Part shown: piece after piece, positions 23,001 through 31,500 of the stretch
Layout: every line of letters begins with the position of its first letter
How positions within the stretch are numbered: position 1 is the first letter of the stretch
Assembly (NCBI RefSeq): GCF_000003815.2
Contig: NC_049990.1
Span: 15,471,842-15,535,841 of the forward strand
Direction of reading: 5' to 3'
From: Branchiostoma floridae
Lineage: Eukaryota; Chordata; Leptocardii; Amphioxiformes; Branchiostomatidae
DNA length: 64,000 bases
The notes under the pieces: model-generated
The model's input: only the letters and a program-made list of their open reading frames with translations
Told to the model about the DNA's origin: nothing
Databases searched by the model: none
Program-made: the position numbers and the translations under genes

Positions 23001-24009
23001 TCACACTGGCATTACCATCTCTGTAAAGACATTAGCACTGATGTTGCTATCCCTGTCCGTGGTGCTGAATGACATTAACACTAACACTGCCATCCCTGGT
23101 ACTGATTTGGGTGCACCAAGGTGCACATGCACCCAGTATTTTGAGCCCTGCTTTCACACTGGCATTACCATCTCTGTAATGACATTAGCACTGATGTTGC
23201 GGTCCCTGTCCTTGGTTCTGAATGGCATTAAACACTGACCCCACCATCCCTGTCCCTGTCACATGCACCCAGTATTTCAAGCCCTGTTATCAGGGTGTCA
23301 ACATGAATACTAAATGGAACCTAGGGTTGGTGGGCCTCTTTTCATCAATTATCTATTGCAACAGAAGTAAGAACATGTTGGAAAAAGTTTCAACAATGTT
23401 TGCAGATAAGATTTTATCTTCCTTGCCAGTGGTCGAACCCAAAAAGGCTAGGATCAGCAGGTTCTTGCTAGGGTCGGTCAGGTAACTGGACAAAAGAATT
23501 CTATACCTATGTTTATCGGAATGAAAGCTCATCAGTGTTGGTAAATTCCATAGTGAAATAAGTTTAAACTTTGTACCAACGCAAAAGAAAGACCATAAAT
23601 TTTTGGTCGAGAACTGTGACCTTCTTCAGGTAGATGACTCGCTGCACTGATGTTCCGGAAGTCGTCGGATGACGTCAGGCAACAGCGAATCATAAATGGC
23701 GGGAAAGCCACGGTTCAGAGAGGGTTGATGCGCCCTTGTGTAAATAGTAAATTTTTTCTTTCTTTTTTCACTATACCTGTTTGTATCTTGTCCAGGATGC
23801 ACCACTCTGATGAGGAGAGTACTGAGACCCAGGAGACTGATGATGATGATGATGACTCCAGTGGTGATGAGGAAGAGAAGGGAGCATGGGGCTACTCCGG
23901 AGAAGTGGAGATCAAAGATGGACCCTCCCAGGAGACAAAGGTGGAGATGGGAGATGAGAAGGAAGAGGAAGATGAAGAGGAGAACAAGTCTGGACCAGAA
24001 ATTGTGTGA
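11040..24009 (+). CDS. RNF13: RNF13/RNF167-type PA-TM-RING E3 ubiquitin ligase, 10 coding exons
   Basis: A predicted membrane E3 ubiquitin ligase of endosomes and lysosomes. Exons: 11040-11150, 12309-12389, 13120-13242, 14606-14693, 18970-19051, 19712-19817, 20464-20557, 20862-20942, 22097-22319, 23796-24009. All have GT-AG junctions and join in frame to 400 codons (human RNF13 is about 380). Residues 1-33 are a hydrophobic signal segment. Roughly 38-165 form the lumenal PA domain, with [20 protein letters not shown] and IPSVFVG. The membrane span is about 177-199 ([19 protein letters not shown]). The RING-H2 ligands are C235, C238, C253, H255, H258, C261, C273 and C276, with W265 two positions after D263. 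The tail is rich in Ser and acidic residues, with a TTPLL motif after the RING as in RNF13. Exon 1 has an acceptor two bases before the ATG, so a non-coding first exon is expected. Orthology to RNF13 versus RNF167 cannot be split; it is probably pre-duplication. Confidence 0.94.
11290..11590. repeat. Diverged two-copy repeat in RNF13 intron
   Basis: GTTGACGGATCATCG followed by TGTAGATAACTTTGGAGAT occurs twice about 250 bases apart (about 11291 and 11541) in the same orientation. This indicates an old local duplication. Confidence 0.6.
11743..11944. mobile_element. TA-flanked MITE (TACTGTAAATGCA family), copy a
   Basis: It begins TACTGTAAATGCAG and ends GCATTTACAGTA, which are inverted repeats bounded by TA. 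The interior has alternating motifs such as CCACCGTGAACATTTTTCCATGG. TA boundaries suggest a Tc1/mariner-type non-autonomous element. Four relatives lie in this window. Confidence 0.8.
12580..12776. mobile_element. TA-flanked MITE, copy b
   Basis: This is the same family as 11743-11944. The left end is degraded (GTAAGTAAATGCAGAAATGT). The right end is intact (GTGCATTTACAGTA) and the CTCCATTTTCCCGC interior is shared. Confidence 0.75.
13298..13730. mobile_element. hAT-type MITE (TAGGGCTGGGTA family), copy 1
   Basis: The terminal inverted repeats are TAGGGCTGGGTACCGGTAC and its complement at the right end. It is flanked by a perfect 8-bp duplication, GTCTCTAG (13290-13297 and 13731-13738). Subterminal GGTCCAGGTCC/GGACCTGGACC palindromes lie at the left and GGACCGGTCC motifs at the right. 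It is 433 bp with no coding capacity. The 8-bp duplication and TAGGG end fit hAT. It lies in RNF13 intron 3. Confidence 0.93.
14718..15048 (-). mobile_element. tRNA-derived SINE, near full length
   Basis: On the minus strand it runs from the head region through the CCCTTGGGAAAGGCACTTAA block to a tail containing GTACTGTTCAGTACAAACCT. That tail is shared with 53298-53520 and 54296-54545, so these three define the 3' end of the family. Confidence 0.7.
15502..15820. mobile_element. hAT-like MITE (CAGGGCTCGAAATACC family)
   Basis: The left end is CAGGGCTCGAAATACCACC and the right end, reversed, is CTAGGGCTTGAAATAC. The interior has repeated CCTGCAC/GTGCAGG motifs. Two diverged copies of a sequence of about 90 bp (15412-15500 and 15823-15915) flank it in direct orientation. 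Related copies lie at 17998-18111, 18250-18936 and 39032-39158. Confidence 0.75.
15821..17442. other. Intronic sequence of unknown nature
   Basis: Apart from a C-rich/A-rich tract near 15885-15910, this part of RNF13 intron 4 shows no end-defined element. The 16200-16530 part has a 108-codon plus-strand frame (and an overlapping minus-strand one). It has no family I recognise and no splice-site support, so I treat it as non-coding. Confidence 0.4.
17443..17678. mobile_element. TTAA-flanked MITE, copy 1
   Basis: It begins with a TTTAAACTGCC end and finishes GGCAGTTTAAGGG, preceded by TTAA (17439-17442). The right-hand TTAA is mutated to TAAA. An inverted copy with intact TTAA on both sides lies at 53070-53293. 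TTAA targets are typical of piggyBac and Kolobok. Confidence 0.8.
17845..17990 (+). mobile_element. tRNA-derived SINE, head fragment
   Basis: It has A-box-like GTTAGGGTGTTTGGCCCAG and a B box (GAGTTTGAATCCC) about 32 bases apart, followed by CGTGCCACC and the TCACTTCACCCAGGTG block shared with 61625-61888. Truncated at the 3' side. Confidence 0.7.
17998..18111. mobile_element. Short internally deleted copy of the CAGGGCTCGAAATACC family
   Basis: The ends (CAGTGCTCGAAATACCAC and GTATTTCAATCCCTAG) match those at 15502-15820, with most of the interior missing. Confidence 0.6.
18250..18936. mobile_element. CAGGGCTCGAAATACC-family element interrupted by a nested element
   Basis: The left end CAGGGCTCAAAATACC and right end GTATTTCGAGCCCTG are intact, and the interior matches 15502-15820. 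The stretch 18280-18620 is a foreign insertion with its own inverted ends, so two rounds of transposition are recorded. It lies just upstream of RNF13 exon 5 (acceptor at 18969). Confidence 0.8.
18280..18620. mobile_element. Nested hAT-like MITE (CAGGGTTCTAGC family)
   Basis: The left end is CAGGGTTCTAGCTAG and the right end CTGGCTAGAACCCTG, inverted to each other. Interior arms TTTTAGCGTAGTGG and CCACTACGCTAAAA are also inverted. The flanks share only TGCAG, so a clean 8-bp duplication is not visible. A relative with CAGGGCTCTAGCCAG ends and a perfect 8-bp duplication lies at 52018-52356. Confidence 0.85.
19453..19664. mobile_element. TA-flanked MITE, copy c
   Basis: It begins TACTGTAAAAGCATTTAAG and ends CTGCATTAACAGTA. 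Interior GTTCGCGGTGGTTTTAAATT and related motifs recur in copies d and e. It lies in RNF13 intron 5. Confidence 0.8.
22841..23286. repeat. Tandem repeat, unit about 136-153 bp, three-plus copies
   Basis: CACCCAGTATTTTGAGCCCTG-type unit starts occur at about 22841, 22977, 23130 and 23266. Between them are shared blocks CACACTGGCATTACCATCTC and GACATTAGCACTGATGTTGC. The GTATTTTGAGCCCTG core resembles the end of the CAGGGCTCGAAATACC elements, suggesting the array grew from a transposon end. It lies in RNF13 intron 9. Confidence 0.85.
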
Positions 24010-24073
24010 TTTTTGGACCAGGTGACCCTATGGTGCAGCCCACATGCAGGTTTATGGACAGGGGGTTTTGCTA

Positions 24074-24412
24074 CAGGGTTGGACAAGTTTTCTAAAATTC
24101 GCTTGTGCTATCGGGCAAATACATAGAAAATTTACTCGCCCAAACTAACTTTCACTTGTCCTGACATTTAAAAAACATTTGTCTAAGTATTTTCAATTCC
24201 ATCACTAAAATTCTTTTACTGTTGGCTCTGTTTTTCTGTGTTGACCAATGCTTGATGCTATGGTTGTGTGCAAGGTAACATGTATTAATAATAATCTCTT
24301 TCATGGAAAAATTTTACTTGCCCTATCAGACAAGTTGTGTAGGACATGCACTTGCCCAATCAGCACTTTCACTTGCCCTGGACAATCAGGCTGGTGGACT
24401 TGTCCAACCCTG
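24074..24412. mobile_element. hAT-like MITE inside the RNF13 3' UTR
   Basis: The ends CAGGGTTGGACAAGTTTTCT and GGACTTGTCCAACCCTG are inverted to each other. The interior repeats CTTGCCC/GGGCAA motifs. The flanks share TGCTA. It begins 65 bases after the RNF13 stop codon, so it would be part of the mature mRNA. Confidence 0.85.
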
Positions 24413-25216
24413 TGCTACTGGATTTAACAGCAGAAAATGTAGCAATAACTCAAAACATCTCAGCTTTCTCTCCAAACTTTAGCTGTTCTTCAACACTTGT
24501 CTTTCCATAGGGATTCATGCTTTATCTTCTTGAAAGAGGAACTGGTCAAGGCTGTAAAATTCGAAGCAAACCCCCCATGCCAAGTCCAGGCTTGTAACAC
24601 CTTGGGTATATCATGTGAGGCATGTGAAAGAAGTTGTCTCTTGTGACCCCATTTAAAGGAAGACAAGAGACAGCATCTTCAAAATGTTCTTCGAATTCTA
24701 ACAGGCCTCTGAGAAACAGAGCAATAAGACTGATTCCTTCCAGCATTCATATCTCTTGCTAAACTTGAACTTGTCAATGTATTCTAGTTGGCGGGTAAGG
24801 GTCTTTGAGAATCCACCTTACTTAGTATCAAGAGAGAAACATCTGAGAAAGCTATTGTTAAAATCTTAATGATGATTGTAGCTCTAGCTGTGGGTGGACA
24901 TAGTAAAGCTGTAGACCATCTCTTCTCAGTCTCAATGTGTTGAGTATATGCATGGTTGGTTTGTAAGTAGGACCTTCTGTATATGTAGGAACTCTGACTT
25001 GCTCAACCCCCACCCACCCTGCTCTTTAGTAACTGAGTTTTTGAAGCCATGAAATCCCCAGAATGCCAGTACATGTACATGTAGTTGAAATAGCAAAAAT
25101 GAGATCGTACTGCGTATTCCAGTAAAAAGAAAGATATCCGGCCAGGCAAATATTAGCATAACTGAGTAGCAGGATGTGGATATGATCATTTACATGCATA
25201 TCCAAATAGGGAAAGA

Positions 25217-25222
25217 AATAAA
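25217..25222 (+). terminator. RNF13: Candidate poly(A) signal, RNF13 (proximal)
   Basis: AATAAA is followed within 30 bases by a T-rich stretch containing TGTATCTTTCTCGATGTTTC, a plausible cleavage context. Confidence 0.4.
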
Positions 25223-27645
25223 GAATGTACATGTATCTTTCTCGATGTTTCGCTCTTTTATTTTCACTGTTAGTCAGGTACAGTTTATAGTCTTAACCTG
25301 GGTGATAGGGGAAATGCTTATATGCTAATACATTGTAGCACAGCAAAATTAGCAAGACAGTACCAACCAGAAAAGTTTAGGGAAAAGTAGACTAGTCATG
25401 GAGATTCTATGTGTGATTGTTATGATGATTTTGTTTTTCACCCCTTTCAAGTTGACAACTGTAAATACCCTAAGTTACTTGGAAGGACGTCTTTCCTGTT
25501 ATATGTGAAGGACCAAATACTTTTTTTGTGATTACAAAGAGCATTTTACATTGTATTATTGTTAAGGAGGTGATGCCATGATTATTATGAGGAGATGTGC
25601 AAATTCTGCGATATCAGTGTTGTGTAAGAAATTTAAATATCAAAATGTTTGAAAGTTGTAATGGCTTGGTCCAGTCAGGAAATAGTGGCTGGGGCGACTT
25701 TTGTAATAACTGTTTCTTGTCACAAACATAAATAGAGAAATTTAACCTGTGCACGACAAATTATAGCTTGGTGAGAAGCTCTCAAAAGGCCATCTTTCTT
25801 CAGCGCTGATGGTAGTCACATGACATGTCACAAGGTCACAAGGTCATGTGACATATGTAGCAGCAATCTTTTTAATTCAGTGCAAAACAGATTTCCTTTG
25901 TGCTCCATTGCTGCAAAACAGAGACACAAACAAGACCTTCACAAAACAACTAGATCACAGTTTTTGTATTGCCAGCCTTTGTGTAAAGATGTTAGATTAA
26001 GTGAAAAGTTGTGTTACATAACCAGCATATGTATATAACAATTGGGTGAATGAGATATGGGTGAATGAGATATAATGATAAGATCTATAACTATCTATGA
26101 CTTGATGACTTAAAATTGTACAGAGGTCTGTATATGGGGCAACTTAACCCTGCATGCTAAGAAAATAGAAAGGAAGAGTTATATTTTCGGGATATAACTA
26201 AGAGAACTCTGTGTAAAACATATTTTCATAGATTTACATCATGATACAATGGAAGAGGTATAACTAGAAAGAGGAAAGCATTGGAGAAAGATGACAGTCA
26301 CTGTAATAAAGGACATTATGATAGAACCATTTGTATCAACATAACTGTGCCATGCTGTGCTTGGCTGTAGCTGTTCTTAGCGGAATTTTCACTGCTGTGC
26401 CAGAGTAAGAGTCAATTGTCACAGCTATCACGTAGAATACCAGTGTACTTGTAGATGACACTTACAAGAAATTAACAGATGCGTTGTACGTGAAGTTGAT
26501 TTTTGTTGAAGGTGTCGTCTGATGTCAGAAGTAATATCAACAGGAATTTTATAGCAGAATGACAAAACATGTGTTTTACGGATTTGGATTTCACGTTTAT
26601 GCCAGTAACAATGTAGTTTATAATGTGAAGGAACCAACTGAAGGTGATACATATAATGTAAAACAATACAGAATTGGGATGAAGTTGTATAGTGCATGCG
26701 TCATCTTATATTCAATGCTAGCGCTGTACTAGCTTTTAACGGCAAGTAGTTTTGCAAGTCATTGGGCAGGGTCCCAAGACTACAAGTATCTAGACTAGCC
26801 TTTGCAGATTTCTTGGCGTGCCAGTATTTAATTTTTTTGGGATTCTGAACATGGGCTAAGGTTTTCTAAATGCTTTCGGAGATCGTTTTCCAGCCACCAC
26901 AGTGAGAACCTACTGCCAGCGGGGATTCCACCCTCCGCGGGAGCCCAGAGGGCTTTCAAGATGCCAACATATAACAGACTTCTTGGTGCTAAACAATGTC
27001 TTCTGGCATTAGAGAACCTTAGCCAATGTTGAAAATTGTGAATCAGTGTTCTCCCCCCAAAAAGGAATGCTGGCGCTCTAAGAAGTTCGCAAAGGAAGCA
27101 ATACCTTATCTCACTTTTCAGTGCCACTTGCTTGAACCAAGGAAGTTACATGTATATAAGTCCTTGCTTGAACTTATAGTGTCAGGGTAGGTTGTTGGAA
27201 TCTAATGACAAAGTGTGTGGCTTGTGAAATGAGTTTAAGGGTAGGAAAGAGCCATAATGACATTATTTGGAAGGTTACTTTGCATGTAGGATGATAAGGT
27301 TGAAAGTTGACATTGCCAGATAGTAACAGAAAAACAAAAATACCTCTAACCAAGCAGTAAGTAAGTAGATCTCTGGTGAACCATGTTTAACATACATGGT
27401 GAAACTTTGTAAGTTTAGTCAAGAGAACCCATATCCACAAAATTCTGATGGTTTTAAGTATTAAGTCTTGTACCTTATGTAAATTGTATGGTAATGGGTA
27501 GGTGTAGTCAAAGATTTTGTATTGTTCAAGTTTGACTCATGATCAAAAGGGTTTGCCTTTAATAGGGAAGTTTCAGCATATCACCTTAAAGTTCCATGTG
27601 ATTCTTGTGGGGTTATAATTGTAAATTGTGTAATTTTCTGGGTAA

Positions 27646-27651
27646 AATAAA
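27646..27651 (+). terminator. RNF13: Candidate poly(A) signal, RNF13 (distal)
   Basis: AATAAA is followed by GTTGGTTATCAGGTCATGTT and further GT-rich sequence. It leaves about 450 bases before the probable 3' end of the convergent profilin gene. Confidence 0.5.
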
Positions 27652-28141
27652 GTTGGTTATCAGGTCATGTTCTTGTTGTGGTTCTGTGAAAGTATAGAAA
27701 CTTTTTAACACAGAATGTATAAAACAGACTGGACTCGTAGCAAGAACAGTGACTGAATTTTAATGCACAAGTATAACATCTGAGCATCTACAATTGTTTC
27801 TATGGGGAAGGAAACACCTGCTTTTCTAATGCAAGAAAAGTAATGTCTGATCAACACAAGCTTTGTCTCAGTCTCACATGAAATGTACCGGAGATGTATG
27901 TTTCAACAGTGTACATTTTAACCAAAGATCCAACACTTTTAAAAGTGTGTCGGGTATACAAAGTGGTGAAAACGTCTGCTTTGTGCTGTTGTGCAGCAGC
28001 TGATGATTCTAGTTTCTCAAGTTGACGTCTTAACACTTACAAGTAACTGTCTTTTTACCACTTGAACAACATGGCTATCAACATTCACATCTACGTGCTG
28101 AACTGTTGAAATCGTTTTCCGCTGAGCTTCGCCTGCGGCCT

Positions 28142-28147
28142 TTTAAT
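28142..28147 (-). terminator. PFN: Candidate poly(A) signal, profilin distal isoform
   Basis: The minus strand reads ATTAAA about 440 bases after the distal profilin stop codon. No AATAAA is evident nearer, so this is a tentative choice. Confidence 0.3.
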
Positions 28148-28158
28148 AAACCACATTA

Positions 28159-28342
28159 AGGCTGTGCTAAACTGGGCTGAGGTATCCACTTTTCTGGACA
28201 AGGCCTTTAACCACCAGTTGTCAGCCAATCAGAGAATTGCTTACTGTTCTTTTAGGTGAACCAGATTCTCTGATTGGCTGACAGCTAGTCTGAGGCCACA
28301 GATACATGTATATGGAAACCTTAGTCTGGTTTAGCAGAACCT
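28159..28342. mobile_element. Foldback (hairpin) MITE
   Basis: The two halves are inverted copies: AGGCTGTGCTAAACTGGGCT pairs with the reversed right end AGGTTCTGCTAAACCAGACT. TGTCAGCCAATCAGAGAAT near the centre pairs with ATTCTCTGATTGGCTGACA. In RNA it would form a long hairpin inside the profilin 3' UTR. Confidence 0.8.
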
Positions 28343-28587
28343 GTGAGATACTGTAAAAATGAAAACATTTGTGGTGGTTTCATGTTTGTGACTTTGTTTC
28401 TTGGTGACATCTTCACAGCAATTAGTTCAAACCACTGCAAACATTAACTTCTTTGCAGTCAAAACCTGCATGGCATTTGCAAACTTAAACCCAAGATAAT
28501 ATTTTCTCTTGTACAGTGTATTGTGTAGACTGCAGCGTAGGAAAACAGTTTTCCTAAGGAAAACGGTTGAAATCTGCAACATTGCTT

Positions 28588-31500
28588 CTAATAGCCGCTG
28601 CCGATGAGGTAGTCGCCGAGTTTCTCCACCACGTTGTTGCAGTTACCAGGCTGCATGCCTTCACTGTAGACCCCAAAGATCAAACCTGTTTTGTTTTCAA
28701 AAAAAAGAGAGAGAGAGAGAACACCTTTAGAATCTTGCCTGTAATACATCAGCGAAATTGTCCCAAAAAATAACCCCATATAGAAACGGTCTGCCTTCAA
28801 AATGTTGGATAGGTTACAATAGTTCAACTCGTGTTGAAATCGTAATAAACATTCAAGTTGCCTTTAATTGGAGGGTCCCCCTTTAACTCCTGAACTATAG
28901 GTTTCTATGAGACAATGAATATTAGTGAATACTTACAACAACTTTGGTATGATTATGGCATAATGTCATCAATAATAATGTTTATTGCAAATTCTTGCCC
29001 GTGGGCTGATTGCATGAGACATTCAGACAAAGTAAAAAACAATATCAAAAGTGTCTACTCTAGTCTAAAACTAGTCAATCTGATGTCATCGAGTGATTTT
29101 ATTGGCTGATCTGTCCTAAGAAAAGTATTCCCATAAAACGCAAAGCTCCAATATATACGCACATATTTGACAAAAAGGTTGGAAGCTTCAATGAGTCAAT
29201 CGGAAGAAGCTAACATTGAACAATGTATGTACCCAAAATACACTGACACGTTGGGAAGATACTTTGCTGATAGCAACAAGAGATAAACATATCCCTGTAT
29301 ATAATTACAACATCAATCAAGAAGTCAGTCTTGGCTTTAACACTCTCCCGCGAGGAAACCTAGCGCAGCGATCAATGCTTCGTATTGATCGCTGAGCTGG
29401 TAAAGCATACAGTGTACAATAACTGTAAATCCCATCACACATTCAGGACCTTCCCATGACTTTTCTTACGGCCACTTCCCAACCAAAGTTGGTGCTGGGT
29501 TGGGAGTGACTTTCTCATTCTATGGCGGCAATGCCTTACGATATCGCCTCTGCCATTTCAGCTATGTAAAACGGTTATTTGGGGCGTGGCTTCTAACTGT
29601 CAGCCCATCAGAGAAATGCCTTTTTTGTTGTCCATATAAGGCGACTCATTTATATTCAAGAGCAAGATAACAGTACCGGCATAACGTTTTATGAGGGTCT
29701 GCATGGGGGGTCCTGACTACGCTTTACGCTAAATTTGGGACGGTCGACAACGCTTTACGTTAAATTCACGAAGGCAGGCAACGTTTTACGCTAAATTCAT
29801 ACAGGCTGACAACGGTTTACGCTAAATTCTGGAAGGCTGGCAACACTCGACAGAGGCGGGGTCGTGCTCCGCAAGAAAGATTGAAATTTTAACTCTCTGA
29901 AACACTATTCCCTGCATTTTGAAGGGAAATTTTCGCTGGCAAACAAAGCTAAGTTAAATGGCATTTCTAATTAAAGAGTCCCAGGGGTTCAGCGTAAGCT
30001 TATGAGGGTGACGCCAGCCAACTTATTTTTGCAACGTCGAGCGCCGAAGGAAAGTCCGGGAAAATTTTGAAATCCTGCCCCCCTGAAACGCCAGTTTTTT
30101 TGGCTATTATAGAAAACTAAGTGAAATTACATTTCTATCAGTAAAAAATGTGTTTGAGGTTGACACGTCACATCCCCCAGCCATGATACATATTTTTTAC
30201 GAAGTCGATGACCGAAGGTGAATAGAGTGGCAAAGGAGATCCGGCTAAATTTTGAAATCTTGACCCTCTATAAAACGATATTTTGTGCATTTTGATGGGC
30301 AAATTTCTATTAGCAAAACAGATCTTTGAGGTTGACACACATCCCCAACACATCCCCAACATATTTTCAGAATTTCGAGTTCCAAAGGCGCGAGGCGGCA
30401 CAAGGAGGACCATGGAAAGTTTGAAATCTTGACCCTCTAAAATGATATTTCCTGCATTCTGAATGGTAAATTTTGCTGGCAGACTAAGCTAACTTCAATG
30501 ACATTTCTATTTGCAAAAAAAAGAAGATTTTTGAGGGTATATACCATATTTTTACCATGTCGATGACCGAAGCCGAAGGTGAAAGGAGTCGCAAGTGAGG
30601 TCCGGCGAAATTTTGAAATCTTGATCCCCTGAAACGCAATTTCCTGTGTTTTGAAGGACTAAATTTATTGGTAGCTATAGACTACGTTTCGACTTACGAA
30701 ATTTGGGAGGCCAGCTACGATTTACGGGTAATTTTTAGGCTTAATTACGCTTTACATGAAATTTTTAGGCTAGATTACGCCTTACGTGAAATACACTGGC
30801 TACGCTTTACGGTAAATTTTCCATCCTCACTACGAATTACGTGAAATAAAATAGCTTACCCTACGAATTACGGGAATTAAAAAGGCCTGCCTACGCCTTA
30901 CGGAAAAGAGCATGCAGACCCTCTTTTATAGTTCTTTCAGCATCAAGACGTCTTCATCAGGTACCAAATTTAAGATTTGTCGGTTCTGTGGGTATAGGCT
31001 AACCACTGCATCACTGTTTACCGACCTAGCATATAAAAAAAAACATTATGATCACGCAAAAATAAACAGATCTTTGTACACGCCTCTTGTTCATTTTGAA
31101 TCGGTCCAACACCTGGTCCACTGATTTTTTCAAGTTGTTTTTCAGGGCCGGTCCAATAAGAAAAAAGTTACCATTTTTGTAGCGTAGTGGTCCAGTACCC
31201 ACCCCTACTCCCAACCATGGTCTGGAGAAGTTTGGGAGGCTGTATGTACAGTCAAACCTGTATTAGCGGCCATCTCTGCATAGCAGCCACCTGGCCATAG
31301 TGGCCACTTTTTGTCGGTCCCTTGGATTCATAATGATTAAAAAATAGGCTTAGCGACCACCTGTCCAACGCGGCCACGGCCACACGATTTCCAGTCCCGT
31401 TGATACAGAAACACTGCCTATATTGCAACCATACTGCAGCCTTATGTCACCCTGCACCGAGTTTGAAATTGTAGTTCGCGAGGATTTGGAGTTCCTGACA

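Larger units (their letters stand above)
24010..27670 (+). other. RNF13: Predicted RNF13 3' UTR
   Basis: After the stop codon no further exon is evident. Candidate poly(A) signals on the plus strand lie at 25217-25222, 26305-26310 and 27646-27651. The last is followed by a GT-rich stretch. A hAT-like element sits at 24074-24412. The long length is inference; the gene could end at 25.2 kb. Confidence 0.45.

Noticed and set aside
23222-24025. Separate acidic-protein gene at 23650-24009
   Set aside because: The acidic coding stretch is RNF13 exon 10. It joins exon 9 in frame through a consensus acceptor at 23795.
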